DNA of 32,926 nt from positions 1 to 32,926 of IMG/VR virus record IMGVR_UViG_3300021090_000076; one strand, 5' to 3'. Positions 11,819-22,900 of this stretch are shown piece after piece. Below the pieces are notes generated by a model. That model searched no databases. It had not been told where the DNA came from and worked only from the letters and a program-made list of their open reading frames with translations. The position numbers were made by a program, and so were the translations under genes. This stretch comes from a virus. Within the stretch, counting starts at the first letter, position 1; the number at the start of each line of letters is the position of its first letter.

Positions 11819-13927
11819 CTAGATGTCGAGTTTCCACAAGAAAATAAGCCCGCCTACAGGCGCGGCCACATTCGTCACCAAGTCAAAAGTCGTTGCGGTG
11901 ATGTTCGCGACCCACCACGATCTAGGTACTTGGGCTGCGGTATCCGCACCCGCGCCGTCGGGGTCGTAGGTATATGCCCAGTCCATTATTGGTGTGACAG
12001 AGATTTCGCCAGCGGTCGGTGTTTTGAAGCCGTTGTGCGTTACCGTTACCGAAGTCGCAGCCTGGGGGATTGCGCGTTGTATATCGTTGTATTGGGACAA
12101 ACCAACGAAGCCAGGGTGTACCAGCTTCACGGAGTATGTGTCTATTGTCCCCGCCATCGTTCCCGTGTTCGAGAATGCCGTGGACCCAACCACATTGCTG
12201 CTCGCGTCAACCTTGTAATCGTTGTACAGAGATGTGCCTGAGTTCAGCCAACTCAAATAACAATCGCGGATATTCAGGGCGAAATGGCAATGCGCAGAAC
12301 TCACCGAGTTGAACGCAACATCCGCCGCGTTGTTGAAATTGTAAATCTTCAAGTTCACATCTGCGGCATCGGCGTTGTTCTTGAAAGCGGTCCCGTTTTG
12401 CGCGCCTGCACCGACGATGACGCCTGCAGCGATTGTCAGGCCGTGTCCTGTGTTGTAAATAGATCCTGCAGATGCCTTGGACACAGAGTGTCTGCACAAA
12501 CCGATATTGGTGCCAGTCACGCGGTTTTCAAAGTTCCAATAAAGACCTGACAGATTGCTGTCGTTTCCGTAGCCTTCAAGATAATTGACATTGGTATAAA
12601 ATGCACCGATCCAATTGGCGCTAGAGGTTTCAAAAATAACACCGCTCTTGTAATTGCTTTCGCCGGACAGCTTGTTGAACATCATCTGTGTCTTACACAC
12701 TACGCCGTTGCCAGTGCTGGCATAGCTGTGAACTGTGCCATTCACGTAGGTGATGCCTTGATACACGTTGATCTTGCCGTCGAACACCACGCCGTCATAG
12801 ACGCCATCCTGTCCTGCCAACGCAGAATAGATGTCTCCAATTGGCTGGTCGTGCGGCCCCCGGTAGATGACGTTCTCCTGCCCGCTCTCCCACACTTGCA
12901 GCTTGCCAATGTACCCTTCCGGCTGGTCATCAGGCACAGCTTCGCCACCCTTGTAGGCGCACTCGGAGTAGAAACCCACGCCCTTGCATTTCACGATCTG
13001 AACGTCGTACCCGATGTGGTACTTCTTGCCGTATATGGCTACACCCCCCGCGACCGTTTGGTTCGCACGATTGCCGTCGAAGCGGATGCCGTCGAAGCCG
13101 AAGCCGGTAGGCACGCCTTCGGACACCGACCACTTGTTTTGCAGGGTGAGTGTCGCGAAGTCTTTAGTCTGGAGGACGTTGCTGTTCGCCGCCGGGCGCA
13201 ATTTGATGACGGTGTTCGCCGATCCGGCTCCGCGCAGGTACACCTTAGCGGGCAGCACGAGCGCCGCGCCAATGCTGTACGTCCCCCTCGGAAGGTCAAG
13301 GACGCCGCCGCCCGCGGTTTCGAGGGCGTTAATCTGGGTCTGGATAGCAGCGCGCACGTCCAGCGTCTCGGTGCCCGCAAGCACGTCGTCCTGCTGTGTT
13401 TTCGTGAAGCCGTCGAAGACATAAGCGTCCGACCGTAGGCTGGAGACCGCGAGGCGGCGGAGGCTTGCGGAAACGGAATCCCATATCGGGAATTCATCCG
13501 CCCCAACAGGGAGGGCCTTCAAGGTAGTGGCATGAGTCAGCGCGGCGATGTCGGCGCCGAACGCGGTGGCGGATACCGCAAAGGTGATACTGGTAGTTCC
13601 TGGAGTGTTCGGGTTGGCAGAAGTGACACGCCACTGGGTAATGGCGTTGACGGTGCCCTCGTTTACGTTGACTGAGGTACCCTTCACCACATCCCGCGCG
13701 CCGTCGAAGTCGGGGGAGCGTGCCCACGCGCCGGATTGCACGTCGTAAATGCCATTCAGGGTGGTGTCAGCCTCATCTTTACGCAGGACACGATCCCCAG
13801 CTACAAGCGCCACACCGTCTACCGTCTGCGCGCCCACCGCCGTCACCGGCCCCGTCGTGGCGGCGCGCACCGGCGCTTTAATGCCCAGGGTGCCAATCAA
13901 CCCGTTGACGCGATCTGTTTCTGCCAT
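11819..13927 (-). CDS. Tail spike/fibre with pectate-lyase-type beta-helix
   Basis: 702 aa. The N-terminal ~130 residues (PVTAVGAQTVDGVALVAGDR, later DTTLNGIYDVQSGAW) are a structural module common to phage tail fibres and serve to attach to the virion. Around residues 190-235 AIQTQINALETAGGGVLDLP followed by RGTYSIGAALVLPAKVYLRG marks the start of a pectate_lyase_3-type right-handed beta-helix, which usually trims or binds host capsule or O-antigen. Many Asn/Gly-rich turns follow, as expected for a beta-helix, and the C-terminal part has short beta repeats suited to trimerisation. It is the receptor-recognition protein and the region most likely to vary between relatives. GAGGAG lies ahead of the ATG. 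Confidence 0.85.
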   Translation of the reverse strand: MAETDRVNGLIGTLGIKAPVRAATTGPVTAVGAQTVDGVALVAGDRVLRKDEADTTLNGIYDVQSGAWARSPDFDGARDVVKGTSVNVNEGTVNAITQWRVTSANPNTPGTTSITFAVSATAFGADIAALTHATTLKALPVGADEFPIWDSVSASLRRLAVSSLRSDAYVFDGFTKTQQDDVLAGTETLDVRAAIQTQINALETAGGGVLDLPRGTYSIGAALVLPAKVYLRGAGSANTVIKLRPAANSNVLQTKDFATLTLQNKWSVSEGVPTGFGFDGIRFDGNRANQTVAGGVAIYGKKYHIGYDVQIVKCKGVGFYSECAYKGGEAVPDDQPEGYIGKLQVWESGQENVIYRGPHDQPIGDIYSALAGQDGVYDGVVFDGKINVYQGITYVNGTVHSYASTGNGVVCKTQMMFNKLSGESNYKSGVIFETSSANWIGAFYTNVNYLEGYGNDSNLSGLYWNFENRVTGTNIGLCRHSVSKASAGSIYNTGHGLTIAAGVIVGAGAQNGTAFKNNADAADVNLKIYNFNNAADVAFNSVSSAHCHFALNIRDCYLSWLNSGTSLYNDYKVDASSNVVGSTAFSNTGTMAGTIDTYSVKLVHPGFVGLSQYNDIQRAIPQAATSVTVTHNGFKTPTAGEISVTPIMDWAYTYDPDGAGADTAAQVPRSWWVANITATTFDLVTNVAAPVGGLIFLWKLDI

Positions 13928-13955
13928 GGTGTTTCTCCTCTTCTGCCAATACTAT

Positions 13956-13974
13956 CGGAGCCTTGCGGCCTCCG
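13956..13974 (-). other. Hairpin in the gap between the giant gene and the tail spike gene
   Basis: CGGAG with CC can pair with GG and CTCCG around a TTGC loop, with one bulged C. It begins three bases after the giant gene's stop codon. No T-run follows on the - strand, so it is more likely an RNA stabilising or processing stem than a terminator. Confidence 0.4.
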
Positions 13975-13977
13975 CAA

Positions 13978-16900
13978 TCACTTTCTTGGGGGGCCTACTA
14001 CCGCCGCTTCGGGGCCTGCCTCGCCTTCCAGCCATGCCTTCGCCCCCATTGTGGTGTCCGATATTTGCTTGCCGGGGAGGCCTATGGCGAAGCTGGTCCC
14101 CATGATGATGCTCTTCAAGTCCTTGTCGTCACCCTCGCCCGTTGCTACGTCATACAGAGACTTGGTGCCCCTACCTACTCCCTCGAAGGCGGACTGCACC
14201 GGAGTCAACTTCAACCCGTAATTCTTGACATCGCTGTCGAATTGTGCCCAAGTGAAGGTGCCTACGTCCCGCACCAGAGGGACCATGGCTAACCCATAAG
14301 CCGCTATCGCGCGCGAGTATTTACCAAGCCACTTCTCGGGGTCTTCGTCCGGGTCGTCTTTCTTGAAAATCATTGCGGTCAGCACAGCCGGTAGAACCAC
14401 GATCACCATGAAATCCTTGGTGAAACGCGCCACTGCAAGGGAGGGATTCGTCTTCAATTCGTGCTTGCTGATTACCCCGCTGCGTACCAACATGCCAAGC
14501 TGCGAATTGAAATAGCTGTAAAACATGGTGAATACCTTTTTCAGCTGCCCGTATCCGCCATGGCCCGACATTACCTGGGCAACGTCCAGTTCGCGCCCGG
14601 AGCCTTGCGACTGACGTACCGTGTGGTCGGCATAGTCTACGGCCTTCGATGTGTCGTTCTCGAATTTCTTCATGCCCTCGGAGAAGGCGGCATTCCATAC
14701 CGGCACGCTGGTGCCCTTGTCCACGGTGGACATCAAGATCAGCCATGAACTGGTATCCGGTAGGTAATCAAGAACACCCTTTCCAACAGTCATCTTTTTC
14801 ACGTCATTTTGCAGGTCGCGGTCGAAGGAGCTATGCCGGTTGCGCATGTACTCAGACTGGGATAAGGCGAAATCATACCGCTCTTTCATCTTCGGGCTGT
14901 AGAACAGCGCGATCTCTTTCGCCAGCCTGCCGGGGTTCACCCGCGCAGTCGCCGACACGAAGCCGGTGAAGTTCTGCAGCGCGGTGCTCACCCCGGACAT
15001 AAGCGTGACGACCGTATTCTTGCGAGCGACACTGAGCGTTTTCTCAACGAAGCCGGAAGGATTGCGGGGAGGAGCCGCGATCTCGCGCACGCGAGTAACC
15101 AGTGCGCGGTAAGCCGGAGTCCCCGCGGCTGTCTTTATCGTGTTCTGCACCCGCACGTCGTTCAGCATACGCATCGTGTCGGCCACAGCCTCGCGGTAGG
15201 CGATGTCATGTACCGTCTCAGACACGGCTTCAGCGAACACCCCAAGATCGAGCCGCGGGCGCATGGTGACGTTCTGCTTGCGCTCCGTGCTGGCGCCTTG
15301 GCCAGTCTTCGCCGACATACCCATTCCGCCGCCGAGCAGTTCCTTGACTGCTGCGCCTTCGTCTAACCTCTGTGCGCGCTCGTCAAGGTTCGTGTCGTAC
15401 TTCAAGCGGAAGTAGCCGCCGCGGTATTTCTTGCCTTGGTGTTTCACCTCCACGGCTTCGACCTTGGGAGGCGACTTGCCGCGAGTCCGGTCATTCAACT
15501 CTTTCAATTCCGGCCACAGGTCGTTGTCAAACAAGTCCCAGATGCCTTGGGCAAGGGTCATATCGCGCTCGTCCAGCAGGTTCACGATGTCCTCCTGCTT
15601 CTTCTCGCTCCAGCCGTAGTTCGCCAGCCGCTCGCGGCCTTCAGCATTCCCGTGAAGCAGGGCCACGACCAGCGCGTTCTCTCGGGTTAGGCTCATGCCG
15701 ATGGGGGTACCGATGTCCTTGCGCGCGAAGTCGTAGCGCTCTTTCACGCTGTACTGGCCAAACAGCGGGGCCATCTTGGAGTAGATGTCGCCAATACGTG
15801 TAGCCTTCCAGTCTGCGCGCTTGCTCATGCGTCCCAGCAGCGACTCGTGCGCCAGTCCGAACTCGCCGCCTTCAAGCAGGTTTACCAGAGTCTCAGCGTT
15901 CAGGAACTCGCCCATGAACTTGTCGCCGAGATCGCCGACTTTATCCTTGAAGTGCTTGACGAACTTCGGCGACATGCCTAGGGGTTCGCCATCCAGCGCG
16001 AAGGCTTCCGGGTGGAACTGGCGAATACGCTCCAACAGGGCGGTGCGCTCTTCCTTGAACTTCATGCCACGGATGGCCTGGTACTGCGTCTCTTCCCGGC
16101 GAGCCAGCATTTCAAGCTGCTTGATCGCGTCTACTAACCCGCGGAACTCTTCGACCGTCATTTCTTTGTACGACGTGCGGTTCGCCTCGTTCAGAATCCA
16201 AGCCGGGATGTCGGGCATCACGGCAGATATGCGCTCCGACTCGGCGGCCAGCCATTCAGCCAGAGGCGTGCGCTTCTGGTCAATCTCCTTAAGCGCGGTG
16301 CTCTTGCGCAGGTCGAAGCGGGCCAGCAGTTCGTTCAGTTGGATCAGGTACTCGCCGCGCATGTTCTTCTGGGCGGCGGCCTTCTGCGTGCGCGTCATGT
16401 GGTCTACACCCTTACGCACCTCTTCCTGCGCGTCCTGCGCAGCCTTCGCCAGCCGATTGTTTAGCAGAGCCGAGCGTTGTGCGCGCTGTGCCGCCTGCAC
16501 GTCCTTGGCCGCCTTCTTCAGCACTTCCTTGCTCGCCTTCGTCTCAGCGGCGATGTACTGCGCCGGGTGCAAGTCGCGCACCTTCTTCGCCGCGATAGCT
16601 TGATCAGCTGCGTCTGTTGCCGCCTTCTGAATCTGCGAGGCGGGCAGCTTCGAGTTCGACAGCATCTTCAAGCCGGTAGCCATGAAGCGCGCACGCGCCT
16701 CGTTATGCACAGCTTCGTTGGCTGCATCTTCAACCGCGCGGTCGTCAACCATGTCGCCGTAGCGCTCCAGCATGCGCTGGTCGATCAGGCCCGTGATCTT
16801 GTCTTTCGGATTCTCGCCGTCGATCAGTTCGCGGATCAGCGCGTCACCCGAGCGGAAGCCGAACATATCCGCCACCAGATCGGGATGCAGGCCATCAGCT

Positions 16901-19900
16901 TCGGTCATACCGCGGAGCTTCGAAATGTCGGGACGAGCAAGCATCGTCTCGGGATACAACTCGGCGACGATACCACGGTTCAGGCGGAAACCTTCGGCAG
17001 CTTGGATGCTCTCGCCGTCGGGGCCAGTGGTCGTGCCCTTGCGCAGGAATGCGCGGGCCTGATTGATCGGCTCTGCGTTCACCTCGGCGGTCACTTCGGC
17101 GCGAACTTCTTTGCGCTTGCTGGAGGCTTCACGCTGCAGCTTCTTCAACTCTTGCGACTTGGCATTCGACAGCCACTTCATATCGCGCAGCGAACGGCGC
17201 TGCAAGTCGTCACCCGCGTCGTCCCCCGCTGCGAGATGGAGTGCGAGATACGCGGCCTTGTCCTTCGAGTTAGCTGCTTCGATCATAGCTTCCGTCATGC
17301 CGGTGCGGCGCTGCACGGTGGCGATGGCTTCTTCCGAGGCAAGCATACGGTCGAATACTCCGCGCACTTCGTCGGTTAGTTCGACGTTCAAGTTCGTGAT
17401 GGTGCGATAGACGTGCAGCAACCAAGTCTTGAAGGATGCGAAGATCGAGCGCAGATCATTCGAAGGTGCCTTGCCTTCAAACAGGTACGCCTCGAAGCCT
17501 CGCGCGAACTTCTCATGGTGCGAGCGCTTCTGCTCGAAGGAGAGCGCGTTCCACTCGGTCAGGTCCTTCACACCGAACCAGTTCAGTACCTTCGTGAAGT
17601 CGTCGCGCATCTCCGGCGTGGCGCGCGGATCGCTCGCGAGCGCTGCTTCCGTTTCAAGGAAGAAGTGCCCAGTCTCGTGTAGGAACGTGGTCAGGTCGGC
17701 ATCTTTCAGCAGGCTGATCGTAAGCGTGTCAGGGTTGAAGGTGCCGCGGTTTTTCTGGAACAGCGGCTGTCCTTGCAGCGCGATCTCGCGCATCTGCGGC
17801 GTGACCTCGAGGGTAGGCTGCACATTCAGCGCGTTCTCTTTGCCTTTGTCGGATAGTTTACCGAAGCCGGGGTTGGTTTTAAGCCCTATCACCTGCCCGC
17901 CGCCCAGCTTCTTCGCTACTTGGTTCGCAACCTTCGCAAGGATCGCAGGCTTGCCAGAGGGATCGAGTCCAGCCGTGTCGCCGTAGAACTTCGTCATGCC
18001 GAGGTCGGCGACGACAATATCCACCCCCTTGATGTGCCCGCTTTGATTCGGGTCTTCGATGATGCGCTTCGCCATCGTCTTGCCGATAGCGGCAGAGAGA
18101 TCATTCTCGCCGTAGTTGGTATTCGCGCGCTCGCTTGCACCCTTCATCGCGATGATGTGAATCTTCCCATCCTCGGACTTCTCCCACACGATCTCGTCAA
18201 CTTGCTTGCGTAGACCGTAGGACCAGCGATGTGTTTGCTGGCCGCCGGTTGTCCATGAGATCAGGTCAAAGCCACCCTTCGCGGCTTGGTGGATCGCGTC
18301 CTTCATCACGAGGCCAACCCATGCATCGGTTGACTCTACGAAGGCGCCAGGTGTAACTGGCTTGGTCCTTTCCAACGCGGTAACCTCATCCTGGATGGCG
18401 GACTCTTCCGAACGGAGTTCGTACCACGCCTCAGACTGGCCGTTAGCTTCGCGCTCCTTGATGCCCTCGCGGTGCTTAGCATCCAGCTTCCGCTGCAAGG
18501 CTTCATGCTTCCGCGCCAGTTCGAACGCCGTCATCTCGCCCGGAATCATCACAGTCTTCGCGCGTTGGATGTACTCCATCGCATCTGCTAGGTCCGGGTA
18601 GTGCGAACGCGCGATGCGGAATACCTGGTCGGGAGCTTTGATGATCCACTCAGCCTCCGCGATGCGCAGCTTGCCTTGTTCCGCGGCTTCCTTCGTGGTG
18701 AACATCTCTCCAGGGTAGGCGTTCAAGTCATCTTCCGTGTGCAGGTGCCAGAACTCTACCTGGTCTTTCACCAGCCCCTTATCCCTTGTGTGGGTGTACC
18801 CGCTGCGGTTGTTGATCCTTGATACCCTGATCTGCGCTAATGCCTCGGCACCACTCTCCGCCGTTGCGGCTTCATCCAGCACGAGTTCGTCCGCCGCGTA
18901 GCGCTTCGCCACTTCAGGACGATCACGTCCCTGCTGCGCCCAATCCGACTGCACCTCTTCAATGAAGTACACCTTCGCTGCCGTGCGGCCTTCAGCCTTC
19001 ATGCGCGCGGCGAGTTCAGGGAATTCTTTTTCAATGGCCTCGAGGGGAACTTCGCGGTCGTCTACGCGCGAGTGCCCGATGATGTTGTCGTCGCCGAAGT
19101 GGTTGGTATAGCTGAACGTCTCGCCTTTGTGCGACTTGTTCAGCAGCAGGCGCTCGCGGTAGTTCTCGCCGCCGGAGAGCTTGTAGCTTTCGAACTTCGG
19201 AGCTTCTTCGTCATCGACTTCGGAAAGGCCGTACTCGTTGTCTAGGAATTCACGGATCGCGGATTCGATGTCGGCGCCGTCGATGTTGCGGCCTGAGACT
19301 TCGACGCTCTTGTTCGACTCGTGAGCGTACAGGTAGTGCTCGCCGTAGCTGTTCGACCATGTGAAGTTGAAAGTGCGCCCGCCAGCTTCGACTTCGACGC
19401 TGCTGTTCTGGGGCGAATCGCTGTCCCCCCAGTAGCTTTCGCGCTCCTGTTCGAAGGCGCCCTCCACGAGTTTTTCAAACAGCTTGTACCCTCTAGTACC
19501 TTCCGTTTTCTGTGCGCTCTGGCCTGGGCCACTTTCGTTTATGTATCCCCCCACAGCCTCGACGGCGGTGTCAATGCTGCCATCTTCGTCCGCGATGCCC
19601 TCCAACCCGCTGCGCAGTTCGTCCTCACCCATTGAGCGCACGCGATCTTGCGCATGTTCTCGCAGCCAGTCCTCGTCTGGTTCTTCCGTTTCCCATTGGC
19701 CAAAAGTGAAGTCGAACTCGGCCACGGTGCCTTCGCCGCCGTAGACACGCGGCTCCACCGTGACGGCGTTCTCTTTCAAGAAGTCGGTGATCTCTTCCTT
19801 GGTGACGACCTTGGAAGGCTGGTACAGGCGCACGTCGGCCCTAGTCGGTGCCTCCGGCTTCGGATCGGTAGCGGGTAACGCGCGATACGTCACGCTGTCT

Positions 19901-22900
19901 TCGCCAACGACGTGCCAACTGTCGGCCTTATCTTTGCGAACTTCAAGCCATTCTTGCAGGCCGGTGTACTCAATCTCCATTGGCTTGACGCCTTTCTGCG
20001 TCAAGCTCTTGAGAGTGCCGAGCCATTGATCCGGCGAGGCCTTGGCCAGCTTGGTTTCTTCGAACGCGCGGGTCAGGGCGCTATAGAAAGGCGGACGTTC
20101 TCCTGGGGGTTCCGACTGATAAAGGAGTCGTTCGGCTCCGGGAAGCTGTTCCAGTGAGAGCCGAGCCATCTCAGCAAATACGGTACGTCGAGTTTCCCCT
20201 TTTGCCGAAAGTAGGGTGTTCGCGAAAACCGTTCTTTTAGCAGAGGCCAAGCCAGGCGCACCTTCTCTTCGTACCTGGTCAGGGTTCCGTCGGGCCTTGG
20301 CGACGAGTCCTGCAAGATCGGCAGGAGCGCCTGTATCTCGGGCGATGAATTCACGTTGCGTAAAATCGAAGTAGACATTTTTCAACTCCGGTATGTCGAG
20401 GTTGGCTAAATTATACGACGCATTTAGCATTTGTTCAACATTATTTTTTGAGTCGTCAGTCCAGTTGATCTTCAGGCCAGTCTCTTGTTCCATAAAATCA
20501 ATCTGCTTCGGGTGCAAGCGCATGTAACTGGTGTCGCCGGATTGCAGGGCGTGCGACAGCAAATTCTCCAGACGGCGCTTGATGCCGGCCACCGAGATGC
20601 CTTGCGCGTCGCCGTGGAAGACGAAGCCATTCGCCTGCGCGAAGTCGAGCAGCGCCTTGTAGACGCCAGAACCACCGCGGCCTTCGCCCCAACGGGTGAT
20701 GTCAATCTGCATAGAACGGTCGGCCATGTCGAGATAGACCGCCGCGCTGCTGTTCCCGCTCACGATCTCATAGGCGAACCCTCCGGCAGGGAGACGCTGC
20801 GTGCCTTCGTGCCGTTTCGTGATATTCTTCACCGAGGTGTCCACCATGCCCTGCATCACGGCGTCGAGGGTGTCGCTCAGCGCGCGTTGAAGACCTGGTG
20901 CGTCGTCGGCGAAGGCTTTCACCTGGGTGGTGCCGTACTGCGCAGCCGTCTCGCTGGCTGCGTACATCGCCCAGAGCTTGCGCAGGTCGGCGAGGTCTTG
21001 CTGTTCCAGCTTGCCGGTAGGAGGCAGCGTCTCGGCGACTTCGTTCAGGGCTTGGGCATACTCTGTTGCCCTGGGCGGGATGTCCACTTCCACGTCCCGC
21101 GTCGCATCACCCAGCAGCACGCCGACGCCTTGATTGCCGAATCCTTCTTTGATGTAGTAGCCATCGAAGCCGGCCTCGACGACTGCGGCCTCGAAGGCGT
21201 TCGGCTCACTTGGGAACCCGAGGGGGTTCTTCGCGCCGTCGTAGACGTTGTCCAGCGTCAACTCGTGGCGGAAGGCACCCACACCCGGCTCGGGGCGCAC
21301 GCCTTGGCCCTCGTCCACGTAGAACGAGACGCGCTGCCCTATCTTCGGGCGTGCGTTCGGGTCACCCAGGCGGCGAGCTTCCGCGCCTTTGATGCCGGTG
21401 CCATACATGCGCCCTGACAGCGAACTGCGCGGCGCGCGGGAGAAGTGCACAACCTCGACGGTGACGCTGCCTACGCGCTCGTCGGAGGCGGGCAGCGTCT
21501 TGCCGAAGTCGATCTCCACAGCGAACGTCGCGCCGGTGGAGGGGATCGTGCTGTAGAAGTCGCTCGGGGCCTTGGCGTGCACCGTGACGCTCTTGGCAGA
21601 GTTCACTGTCCCGTCGGCGTTCACGAAGCCATCGCGCGTGAGCACCGCTTGCTGGCCATACTTGCTGCCGAGTTCATTCGCTTGCTCGCGTGTGATCCCG
21701 GTGATGGCTACCAAGTTCTCTACGTTGCCGTACTTGCCCTGAACATCCAGGTACTGCACGCCCATCGCATCCAGATCGGCTTTCAGTTCGGCGCTGCGCT
21801 GCGCATTCTCTTCAGGAGAAAGCTGCTGCGCGTTCGGATTCTCCGCTGTCATAATTGCCCAGTCGGCTTTCCGCAACAAGTCCTTGACGCTGTTCGGTTT
21901 GAAGTCGTCGAGTGTTGCCTTGCGCACCTTTGCGCGACGGCGGAAGCCGTAGTCGCTGGAAGCTGGTGAGGTTTCGGTGGCCACGTACGCGGGCGCAGAA
22001 TTGTAGCCGAGTAGTCGCAGCGCACGCGCACGGTGTTGTCCCTCAGCCACGTACGCTTGCTTTCCTACAGGGCGCGCCACGGTCAGGGGGGTGATCTCTC
22101 CGCTTGCTTTGATCTCCTCAGCCAGCGCGGCGATGCGCCCCCTCCCTTCTGGTGAATTCAACTCGGCAGAATCTTGCAGTGCTACGTCGTCGAAGCTCAC
22201 CTCAACCACTCCGGGCGTGATCTCGAAGGGCTGATCGGCGAAGGCCGATGCGGCCTGCACCGAGACATCTTCCCTTGCCTCGCGCAGGGTCAGCCCTTGG
22301 AAGTCGCTGATCGCCTTATCCACCTTCTGCTGTTCCAACTCCGCGCCACCAGTGCGCTCGGCTTGAACCTTGATGTCGAACTGCGCCAGCAACTCGGAAG
22401 GCTTGACGCCCAGCTTCTGTGCGCGAGTGATGAAGTACGCCTGCTGCAGCGCCGCGTACTTTTTGTTCGCGTCCGGGGTGAAGCGCTGCGCGCCTTCGAT
22501 GCGCGAGTACAGCGTATCGAACACCTGCTTGGCATCCACCTGGAATTCAGCGTCCTGTTCCTTCTCGGCCAGCAGCTGATCGGCCTCGGCCTTCATCCGC
22601 TCGGTTTGGCCTTTAGTTTCTTCCTGCATTTCGGTGAGGGTCATACCCCCTGCTTCTAGCTTTGCGCTCGGCTCTATCGCTGGCGCGAGTTCACTACCCG
22701 CGATGTGCGCCAGGTAGTCCTCAATTGGTACACGCACAAAGCCGTCAAGGCTCGCAGCATCGCCGATCTGACTTACTATCTCCGGCATGTCTTGCGCGAA
22801 CTTCTGCTGTACTTCGATGGACGCTTGAGCCAGCGCGTTGTGGAGGGCGTTGCCCTCGACAAACACTTCCTTCAGATCGGACTCTTCAGCCAGTGTTTTG

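Noticed and set aside
12728-13438. Long rightward reading frame opposite the tail spike gene
   Set aside because: It is a shadow of the tail spike gene in GC-rich DNA; it shows no domain or ribosome site and the opposite strand has a clear protein.
16477-21417. Several 200-310-codon rightward reading frames opposite the giant gene
   Set aside because: Their sequences are low-complexity Arg/Ala/His-rich translations of the antisense strand without starts or motifs, while the leftward frame is continuous with recognisable domains.
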